This document shows, piece by piece, positions 18,462 through 26,149 of a DNA stretch of 64,000 nucleotides. The notes under the pieces are model-generated. The model searched no databases. It was given only the letters and a program-made list of their open reading frames with translations, and had not been told where the DNA came from. This stretch comes from Pedobacter cryoconitis (GTDB taxonomy: Bacteria > Bacteroidota > Bacteroidia > Sphingobacteriales > Sphingobacteriaceae). How positions within the stretch are numbered: the first letter of the stretch is position 1; every line of letters starts with the position of its first letter. The position numbers and the translations under genes are program-made. The DNA is taken from assembly GCF_003259615.1 (NCBI RefSeq), contig NZ_QLLR01000002.1, forward strand, positions 248,001 through 312,000. Direction: 5' to 3'.

Positions 18462-18541
18462 TTACGGATATGGACCTTTGGTCCATAAGGAGTTAAGCCC
18501 GATATTTGGCGGGGAGTGGTTCGAACACTTCCCGCTTTTTT
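18462..18541 (+). ncRNA. Candidate antisense small RNA between fecR and susC
   Basis: Two hairpins stand in line on the plus strand, opposite to the flanking genes: an 8-bp perfect stem with a TTT loop (18469-18487), and a terminator stem (18509-18518 with 18526-18535) followed by six T (18536-18541). The second stem is complete only in plus-strand RNA, where its one irregular pair is G-U; on the minus strand it becomes a C-A mismatch and has no T run. A weak -7-like TAATTTTT lies at 18454-18461. No plus-strand gene exists here, so the terminator must end a short transcript directed away from the 5' end of susC. The exact 5' end is a guess. Confidence 0.5.
18509..18541 (+). terminator. Plus-strand intrinsic terminator in the fecR-susC gap
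   Basis: The 10-bp GC-rich stem GCGGGGAGTG with loop GTTCGAA and complement CACTTCCCGC is followed directly by TTTTTT. Strand asymmetry (G-U pairing only on plus, T run only on plus) fixes its direction. Both flanking genes are on the minus strand, so it does not serve either of them. Confidence 0.75.
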
Positions 18542-18634
18542 ATGGGTTAACCGTTTTAAAGAAGATTCAGAGTAATCCTATTTCATATAGCGGGGTTTAA
18601 AAGAGGTTCATTAATATTTGAGCTGGTAATTTTT

Positions 18635-19786
18635 TTAGCGTTGACTAACTACAATTTTATTGTTTTCTATATGGCAGTGAATGCCAGAATACGCAAGCAT
18701 ATCCAGTAATGTTTTCACATTAACACTTCTTGGAATCTTACCTGAATATTCTTTTTTAGGCATTGTTCCCTTATAAATCACATCGGTCGCATACCATCTT
18801 GAAATTTGCCGCATTAAAGAATGGAGATCAGATTTTTCAAACTGGAAATATCCGTTTTTCCATGCAATTGCCTCATCCGCATTTTCAAGATCCCGTACAC
18901 TGATCTGACCCGAAGAACCGACTGTCCTTGCCTGTTGTCCAGGTTTTAATATTGATTTTTCGATCCCTTTACTCAATTCAACTGATCCTTCCAGCAAAGT
19001 AGTCTGCTGAGCATTCTCTTCTGCATAAGCCATAATATTGAAATGTGTTCCTAAAACCCGAACCTGCGTTTGCGCGGTTTCTACAAAAAATGCTTTGGAC
19101 TTATCCTTTGCCACTTCAAAATAAGCTTCCCCTTTCAGTTGAACTTTACGTGTAGCCCCCGGAAATGCGGTAGGAAAAGTCAAAGAAGAATTGGCATTCA
19201 GCCATATTTTTGTACCATCAGCAAGCAGCAGCTGATATTGTCCGCCACGTGGCGTAGAAATGGTATTGTACTTAGGAGCTGTTGGATCGTCCCCGGTAAC
19301 CCGGTAAACTAAACCGCCATTTTTCGTTTTCGTCACCATTACTCCAGCCTGTTTAGCAAGCTGGCCGTTTCCGGCATCAGAAAGGCTGATTTTACTGCCA
19401 TCGGCTAACGTTAAGATAGCCTTATTTGTTCCTGGATAAATCTGATTGATTTGTTTTGAAGAAACTAAGTTCTTATTGATGTGTGTTACGGGTTTCAAAT
19501 AAAGAACAGCAATACTAAATACGATACACAGCACCGCAGCTGAGGCAATCCATGGATATAATTTTCTTCTTTTTAATAAAGTTAAGGATGCCTGGACTGG
19601 CTGCTGATTAGCTGCTGTGTGTTTTTTAATCCCACGATAAAGCTGTTCCTTTAAATCAGCCGCTTCCGGCGAAATTTCATTATCACTGATTTGTTCATAC
19701 CAGTTTTCCACCAGCGCTCTTTCTGCTGCTGTTGCTGTATTGCTGTTGTATTTGGCGATCAGAATTCTAAATTGTTCCGGGTTCAA
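18635..19786 (-). CDS. FecR-family anti-sigma factor
   Basis: The 383-residue product has the standard three-part layout: a cytoplasmic N-terminal sigma-binding region (1-72), a single membrane helix (about 77-97), a periplasmic FecR domain (about 170-280, with TPRGGQYQLLLADGTKIWLN and FPTAFPG nearby) and a C-terminal DUF4974 module (about 315-383) that contacts the STN domain of SusC. It holds the ECF sigma factor inactive until the transporter signals. The only start compatible with the conserved N-terminus is TTG at 19784-19786; an in-frame TAA lies six codons upstream and no ATG intervenes. It begins 44 bp after the sigma gene, in the same operon. Confidence 0.93.
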   Translation of the reverse strand: MNPEQFRILIAKYNSNTATAAERALVENWYEQISDNEISPEAADLKEQLYRGIKKHTAANQQPVQASLTLLKRRKLYPWIASAAVLCIVFSIAVLYLKPVTHINKNLVSSKQINQIYPGTNKAILTLADGSKISLSDAGNGQLAKQAGVMVTKTKNGGLVYRVTGDDPTAPKYNTISTPRGGQYQLLLADGTKIWLNANSSLTFPTAFPGATRKVQLKGEAYFEVAKDKSKAFFVETAQTQVRVLGTHFNIMAYAEENAQQTTLLEGSVELSKGIEKSILKPGQQARTVGSSGQISVRDLENADEAIAWKNGYFQFEKSDLHSLMRQISRWYATDVIYKGTMPKKEYSGKIPRSVNVKTLLDMLAYSGIHCHIENNKIVVSQR

Positions 19787-19830
19787 AATAAGCTTTGTTT
19801 CTTATCTATCCGTTCAGGAACCAGAAAGTA

Positions 19831-20436
19831 CTATAAGGATTTAAAATAAAATATGATTTTTATCAAAACAACCGATAAGCCCACTAAATTCGGGTTGTAT
19901 TCTCTTAATTTAGACCTTAAACGATTATATGCATTTTGCAACTGGTTCTTAATTGTTTGTTCTGAAAGCCCCAATTCTTCTGCAATCTGCTTAATGGAGA
20001 AATCATCATCCTTCTTTAAAGCGTAAATCTCTTTCATTCTCGAAGGCATCCGGTTTACTTCACTCTCAATAATTAATTGAAGTTCTTTACCTAAAAGCAT
20101 TTCATGTGCGCAAAAATCTACTGGAAAATCTACAGGACAGCTTTCTAAAGCATATTTTAAACGCACGGCATCTTTTTCAAAAACCTTAAGCGTTTTGTTC
20201 CGTAAAATACCATGCAGATAAGCCGGAATGTTATAATCAGCTGTTAAGTTATCCAGGTTATCCCAAAAGGCTATAAAGACTTCCTGTACTAAATCCTTTG
20301 CCAGATCTTCAGACTGCACCTTACTATAAGCCTTTCTATATAAAGGCTGCCAGAATTCTTCAAATAGTTTTTCGAATGCCTTATTTCTGTCTAAGGCAAG
20401 AAGATAAAAAAAATCACTTTCAAACGGTTTGGTCAT
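19831..20436 (-). CDS. ECF RNA polymerase sigma factor (Bacteroidota FecI-like group)
   Basis: The 201-residue protein carries a sigma region 2 (about 20-90, with EDLAKDLVQEVFIAFWDNLDN as its core, binding the -10 element) and region 4 (about 125-175, RMKEIYALKKDDDFSIKQIA followed by the GLSEQTIKNQL helix-turn-helix). It ends with a hydrophobic tail (LSVVLIKIIFYFKSL), common in Bacteroidota sigma factors of this group. It heads the locus sigma, fecR, susC, susD and most likely drives the susC promoter in response to SusC signalling through FecR. It starts with ATG at 20434-20436. Confidence 0.94.
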   Translation of the reverse strand: MTKPFESDFFYLLALDRNKAFEKLFEEFWQPLYRKAYSKVQSEDLAKDLVQEVFIAFWDNLDNLTADYNIPAYLHGILRNKTLKVFEKDAVRLKYALESCPVDFPVDFCAHEMLLGKELQLIIESEVNRMPSRMKEIYALKKDDDFSIKQIAEELGLSEQTIKNQLQNAYNRLRSKLREYNPNLVGLSVVLIKIIFYFKSL

Positions 20437-20709
20437 TTCCTGAATGGCTTAAAGTAACTGACATTTTAATCTTCTCTTATTTAAATGGTAACTGTGCGTG
20501 GACTAATTTTAAACCGCAAAAGTAGGCTCCTGCGATTAATTGAATATTAACTTATCAATAAAATTCGCACCTCAGATACCGTTCATACAAAGACCTGATT
20601 TATACCTAATGTATAGATATTTAAGTACTGTAGAAAGAGGAAAAATAAAAAAAGACTACACAAACGTTTGTGTTAATTATCCAGAAGGATATTCACTGCT
20701 ATTCATTAC
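20437..20709. other. Gap between the Imm11-like gene and the sigma gene: promoter region and a terminator
   Basis: This 273-bp gap should hold the promoter of the sigma/fecR/susC/susD locus near 20440-20560 and the terminator of the upstream gene. I see AT-rich sequence without a good TAnnTTTG match and no coding frame. The one clear element is the palindrome at 20658-20673, listed separately. Confidence 0.5.
20647..20673 (-). terminator. Palindrome plus T run after the Imm11-like gene
   Basis: A perfect 16-bp palindrome ACACAAACGTTTGTGT (20658-20673) can fold as a 6-bp stem with loop ACGT. On the minus strand it is followed by AGTC and seven T. It lies 36 bp after the stop of the gene at 20710. 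It fits a weak intrinsic terminator, but a perfect palindrome of this type could equally be a regulator binding site. Confidence 0.5.
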
Positions 20710-21297
20710 CTAATGAATAGATAACGAATGGAATTCCAAAAATGAGTGATCAAAACTAAGGGATAATATGGCTTGTTTAAATTCCTCTGAAACAATCATA
20801 TTAAATGCACCATCCCATTCTTTTAAACGGAATACATGCAGTTGTTCAGGGATTTTGTTCCGAATCAGCACAGGCTTAAAAAAGAATTTGCCTCTTGGAT
20901 TCTGCCAATCTTTTACTTCCTCCGCTTCGGGCCAGGGCTCGTAATCAGACAAAGTCCAATCCACACAATCAATATGATTAAAAACATGCATCAGTATATA
21001 CTGATGTTTTAGCTCTTTGTTTAATAAAGGCAAATATTGCACTCCGGATGTATGCAGGGTTTCAAGTCTGGGAATTGTTCCATCAAACACCAGAAATTCA
21101 GCTCCTATTGTATTTACAGGAGAAATTTTCCCGGCAACCAACACTTCATAATGCAATGGAGCTAATGTGATTTCTTCTTTTTGCTCAGCAAGTTCAACCT
21201 CATCCAGCTCCTTATTTTTATAACGCAACTCACCAATGTTGACAATTCCTTTCCATTTTTTACTGGTAACGTTTGGATTTAACTTAAAATATCTCAT
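20710..21297 (-). CDS. Imm11-like (DUF1629/MXAN_0049 type) orphan immunity-like protein
   Basis: The 195-residue protein resembles the Imm11 (PF07791) group: a start MRYFKLNPN, a central LVFDGTIPRLETLHTSGVQY motif-like block (about 80-100), a HIDCVDW element (about 108-114) and a C-terminal DHSFLEFHSL. Such proteins are found in polymorphic toxin loci and are thought to neutralise a cognate toxin, but many copies occur alone. No toxin gene is adjacent here. The frame extends to a TTG at 21330; the ATG at 21295-21297 gives the family-like N-terminus. It follows the AraC gene by 57 bp on the same strand and may be cotranscribed. Confidence 0.68.
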   Translation of the reverse strand: MRYFKLNPNVTSKKWKGIVNIGELRYKNKELDEVELAEQKEEITLAPLHYEVLVAGKISPVNTIGAEFLVFDGTIPRLETLHTSGVQYLPLLNKELKHQYILMHVFNHIDCVDWTLSDYEPWPEAEEVKDWQNPRGKFFFKPVLIRNKIPEQLHVFRLKEWDGAFNMIVSEEFKQAILSLSFDHSFLEFHSLSIH

Positions 21298-21354
21298 AAA
21301 CGGAATAATCTGAAAATCTAAACTTATCAAATAGCTGGCAGAAATGGAAATCGT

Positions 21355-22209
21355 TTAAGAAGACTTCCCGTTGAGTATTCTGAATTGTAAAGGGGACAAT
21401 CCTGATGCTTTGCGAAACGAACGGCAAAAATAAGAGTAATCCATATAGCCCAATTCCTGTGCGATTTGTTTTACAGTGGCATCCGTATGGTACAGCAAAC
21501 GTTTGGCTTCACTGAAAATTTCCTGTTGAATCCAGTAAGTTACCGTTGATCCGGTAACACTCTTTATAGCTTCATTTAAATAACCTGGTGAAACGTTAAG
21601 CTTTGAAGCATAAGCTAACGGATTCTTGATGGTATGGCTATGTTCCGCTAACAAGTCTTTAAATTGACGGGCAAGTCCGGCTGACCGGGTATGTTTATTT
21701 GCGACCGGTTCCAAACCATCATAAGTACTCGCCGCCATTGCCAAAAATGATTGGACAAGGGTATGAATAACCGGCAAATAATATTTATCATCTGTGCGTT
21801 CAATAAATTCATTCCGCAAAAGACCGAGCAGACTAGCATACTGCTTTAATTCGTAATCCGTCAGATCGCAAGGAACTTGTAAATTTTGCCCCCGCTCAAA
21901 AACAGCTTTGAAATCCGCAGCAATTAATGCGGTATCTATTGCAAGAAACCATCCTTCAGCCTGGTTAGCTTTGATCCGGTAGTGTATTTGCGAAGGTAAT
22001 ATATAATAAAGTTGCCCCGCGGTTACCATTATATTTTGCAAATCGACCTTTACAGTTCCCGAGCCTTTTGTCAGCAGGAAAAAAATATAATGATCATCCC
22101 GGTGGGCAACTTGTGCGTTATTTTGCTGTTTATCATCCGACAGGAAAACCTTGACCTGCACACCTGCACTGGTCTTATGTTGTAACTGATCTACCGGAAT
22201 ACTTTTCAT
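21355..22209 (-). CDS. AraC-family transcriptional regulator
   Basis: The 284-residue protein has an N-terminal cupin-like sensing domain (about 15-110; HRDDHYIFFLLTKGSGT and the later ILPSQIHY segment) and a C-terminal AraC double helix-turn-helix (about 185-282) with NPLAYASKLNVSPGYLNEAI and the second helix pair ending RSFRKASGLSPLQFR. It lies 9 bp after the amidohydrolase gene on the same strand, so the two are cotranscribed and the regulator probably controls this operon. The ligand is not predictable; an aromatic acid related to the decarboxylase-like neighbour is one possibility (inference). Confidence 0.9.
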   Translation of the reverse strand: MKSIPVDQLQHKTSAGVQVKVFLSDDKQQNNAQVAHRDDHYIFFLLTKGSGTVKVDLQNIMVTAGQLYYILPSQIHYRIKANQAEGWFLAIDTALIAADFKAVFERGQNLQVPCDLTDYELKQYASLLGLLRNEFIERTDDKYYLPVIHTLVQSFLAMAASTYDGLEPVANKHTRSAGLARQFKDLLAEHSHTIKNPLAYASKLNVSPGYLNEAIKSVTGSTVTYWIQQEIFSEAKRLLYHTDATVKQIAQELGYMDYSYFCRSFRKASGLSPLQFRILNGKSS

Positions 22210-22218
22210 CCCTGTAAA

Positions 22219-23205
22219 TTACGACGTTAATTTCAATAATTTATCTGCATTACCATGCGCAATTTTCGCTACCTGCTCCTGCGGAAGGTCAATCCCCTTC
22301 AAAAATTCAATCCCCATTTCGTTTGTACTAAACGGATAATCGATAGAAAACATGATATGATCAATCCCAAAAGTATCTAAAGCAATTCTTAATGGGGGCT
22401 GCGTAAAAAAACCACTGGTCGTGATATGGACCTGCTGGTGAAAGGTATCCGTAAGCGAACGCTGGTTAGCTCCTCCGTTTCCCGGTTTAAATGCTTTCTC
22501 GGATCTTGCCATCATCATGGGCAGCATTTCTCCCATATGGCCAATAATCAATTTTAACTTAGGATATTCATCGAAAATACCTGAGAATAACAAACGTAAA
22601 ACATGCAGCGCAGTTTCTGAGTGCCATCCCCAACCATAACATGCCAGCGCTTCTGCCATACCGGAATGATTGGGCAACCCGCTATAATAGATATCAGCTA
22701 TTCCTTTTGGAGGTAATCCAGGATGAAGATAAATTGGAACATCCAGCTTCTCTGCCCGTTCAAATATTGGTGCAAATTGAGGCTGGTCTAAAAACTGGTC
22801 TTGTGTCAGTCCCCGAATCATAGCGCCACGAAAGTGATGTTCAGTAACTGCCCGTTCTAATTCATCAGCAGCTGCAAGAGGAGCTGTCATTGGCAAATGG
22901 GCAAATGCTGTAAACCGATCCTCAAAACCCGCAATCCTTGCTGCGATCAGGTCATTATACTGACTGGCAAAAGCGGGGCCTGCCTGTGGACTTAAGAGAT
23001 TAGCACCCGAACTATCCACAGATAGTACCTGCATTGTAATCCCATGATCATCCATTGACTTCAAACGATCCTGAGTAATATCTGCCAGTTTTGGCGCAAG
23101 GCGCTGCATCACTTCCGACTGACCAAAATTCCCTAAAGCATCTTTAGGTATCTGGTCTGCCATTTCCGGAAAAGAAATGTGTTCTTCAAGTGTAACTATC
23201 CTCAT
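22219..23205 (-). CDS. Amidohydrolase-family protein, ACMSD / gamma-resorcylate decarboxylase-like
   Basis: The 328-residue protein belongs to the amidohydrolase-2 group. It starts with MRIVTLEEHISF, in which Glu replaces the first His of the usual HxH metal motif, as in 2,3-dihydroxybenzoate and gamma-resorcylate decarboxylases. Further metal or active-site residues appear in IYLHPGLPP, IGHMGEMLP and SIDYPFS (the Asp). These enzymes do non-oxidative decarboxylation of aromatic or related acids using one divalent metal. The frame reaches a TTG at 23253, but ATG at 23203-23205 matches the family start. It is the first gene of an operon with the AraC regulator, and is divergent from the RloA-like gene. 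Confidence 0.85.
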   Translation of the reverse strand: MRIVTLEEHISFPEMADQIPKDALGNFGQSEVMQRLAPKLADITQDRLKSMDDHGITMQVLSVDSSGANLLSPQAGPAFASQYNDLIAARIAGFEDRFTAFAHLPMTAPLAAADELERAVTEHHFRGAMIRGLTQDQFLDQPQFAPIFERAEKLDVPIYLHPGLPPKGIADIYYSGLPNHSGMAEALACYGWGWHSETALHVLRLLFSGIFDEYPKLKLIIGHMGEMLPMMMARSEKAFKPGNGGANQRSLTDTFHQQVHITTSGFFTQPPLRIALDTFGIDHIMFSIDYPFSTNEMGIEFLKGIDLPQEQVAKIAHGNADKLLKLTS

Positions 23206-23355
23206 ATACTTTAGATTATAGACAAAGGAAGATATTAAATATTTAGCCCGCAATGCATTATTAATGGCAACTATAGCACTATTCAGGCTTATTTAGATTT
23301 TTATTTTAGATAATAAAACTTTTAATAAGATCAATAATCAGAGTTAATCATTGCC

Positions 23356-23363
23356 TATATTTG
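23356..23363 (+). promoter_or_regulatory. -7 box match TATATTTG before the RloA-like gene
   Basis: TATATTTG matches the Bacteroidota consensus TAnnTTTG exactly and lies 30 bp upstream of the ATG. I see no TTG at the expected -33 spacing. It overlaps the left arm of the inverted repeat 23358-23380. Confidence 0.45.
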
Positions 23364-23380
23364 TAATCGACTTACAAATA
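23358..23380. promoter_or_regulatory. Inverted repeat (9-bp arms) in the promoter of the RloAB-like operon
   Basis: TATTTGTAA, a 5-bp spacer TCGAC and TTACAAATA form a perfect dyad. It overlaps the -7 box and ends 13 bp before the start codon. The position suits a repressor operator that blocks transcription initiation; it could also fold as a leader hairpin. Confidence 0.6.
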
Positions 23381-23393
23381 ATAGGAAAAAATC

Positions 23394-24713
23394 ATGATTT
23401 CAAGCTTTTCCATAACAAATTTCAGAAGTATAAAAGATAAAGTTACATTATCTTTTGAAGCTGAGAAATCTCAGGATCTGGAGAAATACTTTGTTATTGA
23501 ACCTGCTCCAGGGCAAAGATTATTAAAGCTGGGGTTAATCTATGGTGCAAATGGCTCAGGAAAAACTACCATACTAAAAGCTTTAGATTCCTTAAGATCG
23601 TTAATTATCGAATCACCCTCTCAGAAACAAACCTTATTAAATCATATTCCATTTTTATTTAATGCATTAACTCCGTCCCAGGAAACAAAATTTGAATTGA
23701 TCTTTTTCCAAAACGGAATCAAATACAGTTATGAAATTGCTTTCACGAAAAAGGCCGTTACTTTTGAAAAGCTTGAATTTTATTCTCCCAACAAATCTTT
23801 GATTTATAAACGTAAAACAAACATTGAGAAACAACTAACTGAAATTAAATTTGGTTCTAAAGCAAAACTGAAACGGACCCAGGAGGAAATTCTAGAGGCA
23901 AATACATTATGGAATAACCCTGTATTAAGCGGCTTTCTAAAGTCAAACATAGATTCTCCTGAACTCAGGGATGTAACTGACTGGTTCAGTAAAGTACTTA
24001 GAAAGATGATTACCCCTAAAACAGACCTCAGTGATTCTATCAATGAAGGACTTGAAGATAAAGGGATTAACAAAGATCACATTGTTAAATTTCTTCAAAA
24101 AGCAGACTTTAAGATTACTGACTTAGCTATTGAAAAAAGAAAAACGGATTATGATGCGAGCATGCTTGGAGTCATTAGTATTCTCCGTAAACAAATTGGT
24201 AATAAGCTAATAAACTCTACTTTTCCCGACTCTCTGGATCAACTTGAAATTGGGTTCTGCCATTCAGTGTTGAATGGTGATAACACTGATAGTTATATAT
24301 TGCCATATACACAAGAATCAGAAGGGACGCAGCGATACTTTCAATTCAGTGGCCTATTAGATCAGATACTTGGAAAAAGTAGTGTGGTCTTAATTGATGA
24401 GCTGGAATCTTCACTACACCCAGAACTATTAAAGCATTTTCTTCTGTTATTCCTGGTCAATGTCAAGAATTCCCAAATCATAGCGACTACCCATTACCGG
24501 GAACTACTGATGGAAAGAGATATATTTCGGAATGATGCCATATGGTTCACAGAAAAAAAATCAAATGGCAGTATGGAACTTTACGCATTAAGTGATTTCG
24601 ATTCAAGTGTTATCCGGGATACTACATCTGTATTCAATGCATACAAATCAGGCAAACTTGGTGCAGTACCGCAATTGGAGGATTATTATCTGGATTTCGA
24701 TAATGAGAGTTAG
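23394..24713 (+). CDS. RloA/AbiLi-like AAA (ABC-type) ATPase
   Basis: The 439-residue protein opens with ISSFSITNFRSIKDKVTLSF, the typical start of SMC/OLD-like ATPases, followed by Walker A GANGSGKTT (51-59). The Walker B segment VVLIDELESSLHP lies near 332-343 (D335, E336) and the switch His in IATTHYREL near 367. The middle is a variable helical and coiled insertion. This AAA_15/AAA_21 architecture is that of RloA and of the AbiLi ATPase, which work with an RloB/AbiLii partner in phage defence. The next frame encodes exactly such a partner and its ATG (24703) overlaps the 3' end of this gene, so the two form an operon. Defence function is inferred from family and pairing. Confidence 0.88.
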   Translation: MISSFSITNFRSIKDKVTLSFEAEKSQDLEKYFVIEPAPGQRLLKLGLIYGANGSGKTTILKALDSLRSLIIESPSQKQTLLNHIPFLFNALTPSQETKFELIFFQNGIKYSYEIAFTKKAVTFEKLEFYSPNKSLIYKRKTNIEKQLTEIKFGSKAKLKRTQEEILEANTLWNNPVLSGFLKSNIDSPELRDVTDWFSKVLRKMITPKTDLSDSINEGLEDKGINKDHIVKFLQKADFKITDLAIEKRKTDYDASMLGVISILRKQIGNKLINSTFPDSLDQLEIGFCHSVLNGDNTDSYILPYTQESEGTQRYFQFSGLLDQILGKSSVVLIDELESSLHPELLKHFLLLFLVNVKNSQIIATTHYRELLMERDIFRNDAIWFTEKKSNGSMELYALSDFDSSVIRDTTSVFNAYKSGKLGAVPQLEDYYLDFDNES

Positions 24714-25307
24714 TGGTACAAAAAAGGCTTAGGGAGAAAGACCTTTTCCTTCGTTGTAGATGGAGAAACTGAACTTTGGTACTTACAAATGTTGAGGAAA
24801 AATGAGACACTGCACGGAATATCTATTCAGCCTGAACTTCCCAAAAAGAAAACTCTTTTCGAACAGTTTGAGTTGGTAAAGACGAATGCCAGGATTTATG
24901 ATTTATCAATTTGGATCGTTGATCTTGATGTAGTTATCTCCGAGGGAAAAATCCCAGAATTAAAGAAGTATCAAAAAGAAGCTGCAAGCATTGAAAGAAT
25001 CCACCTTCTGATCAACACCCCTTGCCTTGAATTTTGGTTTTTGATGCATGTGAAGAATAGTGGCAAGTATTTCAGAGAATGTGATCCTGTTGGAAAGGAA
25101 CTAAAAAACAACGATCCACTAAAAACCTATGAAAAGTCAGAAAAATATTTTGTGCGCAGCAATCCCGATATATACCAAAGACTAAAACCTTATTTGAAGA
25201 CAGGAATAAACAATGCAACGAAAAGAGGTAATTTTGATATTGAAACCCCTGAACAAGCAAAAGTTGAACTTTATAAGATATTTAGTCTTCTGGGCATCAA
25301 CATCTGA
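24703..25307 (+). CDS. RloB/AbiLii-like Toprim-type protein, requires a -1 frameshift
   Basis: The conserved N-terminus KTFSFVVDGETELWYLQ lies before the first in-frame ATG (24789), in a frame with no start codon and with a stop (TAG 24711) in front. An ATG at 24703-24705 in the neighbouring frame reads MRVSGTKK and hits TAG at 24730. The two frames meet at A AAA AAG (24720-24726), a classical -1 slippery heptamer: shifting there yields one 201-residue RloB-like protein. The joined product contains the Toprim-like Glu of VVDGETE and the later WIVDLDV aspartates. Starting at 24789 would lose the catalytic Glu. Alternatives are a true one-base deletion in the A run or an assembly error. Confidence 0.78.
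24720..24726 (+). other. Slippery heptamer A AAA AAG in the RloB-like gene
   Basis: In the frame of ATG 24703 the codons are ACA AAA AAG, so the heptamer is in the correct phase for tandem -1 slippage, and GGC then follows. Stimulators are weak: a possible 6-bp stem between 24733 and 24751, and no strong upstream Shine-Dalgarno-like site. A run of six A could also permit transcriptional slippage or phase variation. Confidence 0.5.
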
Positions 25308-25400
25308 TAAGAGCTATTAATTAAGCTTTCCTTTTTTTGATCTACATCAATGTTTTACAAGTAAACACCACTGAAATTTGCCTCAAAACAAATTACAGTT

Positions 25401-26071
25401 ATGAATAGCTATCTAACCTATTTTGGTAAAGATCATAAAGAAAGAGTAAACAAAGCAATCACTCATTTACAAGCAGGAAAAGGAATTTTACTAGTTGACG
25501 ACGAAAACCGGGAAAATGAAGGCGATTTGATTTTTTCAGCAGAAAAGATGTCCGTTAAAGATATGGCACTCATGATCCGCTCCTGCAGTGGGATAGTGTG
25601 CCTATGTCTTACCCCCGAAAAAGCCGGTTCACTGGAATTAACCCCCATGGTAACCAAAATACAAGCCGTTATCAAACTGCATTTACAGTCTCCATTGAAG
25701 CAGCCACCGGAGTCACTACAGGCGTATCCGCAGCAGATAGGTTACATACCATTCAAACCGCTATCCAGCCTCATGCCCTACCAGAAGACCTGTCCAGACC
25801 GGGTCACGTATTCCCTTTAATAGCCAATGAAGCAGGGGTATTTGGCAGGCGCGGCCATACCGAAGGCAGTGTAGATTTGATGCAGCTTTCCGGGCTAAGC
25901 CCTGCTGCAGTACTTTGTGAGCTTACGAATGCCGACGGTACTATGTCACGCCTGAGAGAAACTAGTGAATTTGCCATTTCTCATGAGTTCACAGTCGTTT
26001 CAATTGAAGATATAGCCCAGTACCGCAGCCAATCGGAATTACAACCTGAAAAACAAGCCATTTTATATTAA
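25401..26071 (+). pseudogene. ribB: 3,4-dihydroxy-2-butanone-4-phosphate synthase, frameshifted
   Basis: RibB turns ribulose 5-phosphate into dihydroxybutanone phosphate for riboflavin synthesis. Frame one (25401 onward) gives the N-terminal half with [13 protein letters not shown] (acidic active-site loop) and SGIVCLCLT. After VTK at about 25655 the match moves to the frame ending at 26071, which gives [20 protein letters not shown], then RPGHVFPL and [11 protein letters not shown] missing A in the run at 25656-25659 (four A, five needed to read VTKNTSRY) explains the break. Repaired, the protein is 223 residues, a normal stand-alone RibB length. Either the copy is inactivated, with another ribB elsewhere, or the base is missing from the assembly. 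No FMN riboswitch precedes it. Confidence 0.85.
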
Positions 26072-26110
26072 CCTGTTTAAAGAATATGGAGAATTCAACA
26101 TAAATCAGTT

Positions 26111-26126
26111 AAAAGTTGCGACTTTT
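26111..26126. promoter_or_regulatory. Inverted repeat before the Crp/Fnr-type gene
   Basis: AAAAGT, TGCG, ACTTTT form a 6-bp dyad ending 23 bp before the ATG at 26150. The right arm runs into ACTTTTG, a partial -7 box. An autoregulatory site is possible, but the arms are short. Confidence 0.35.
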
Positions 26127-26149
26127 GAAAGTATATCTAATCCATAACG

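Noticed and set aside
13482..20436. Polysaccharide utilisation locus
   Set aside because: Sigma, FecR, SusC and SusD are present but no glycoside hydrolase, lyase or sulfatase is in or near the operon, so a sugar substrate should not be assigned.
25308..25400. FMN riboswitch before ribB
   Set aside because: The 93-bp leader has no AGGGGTG-type conserved boxes or multi-stem fold.
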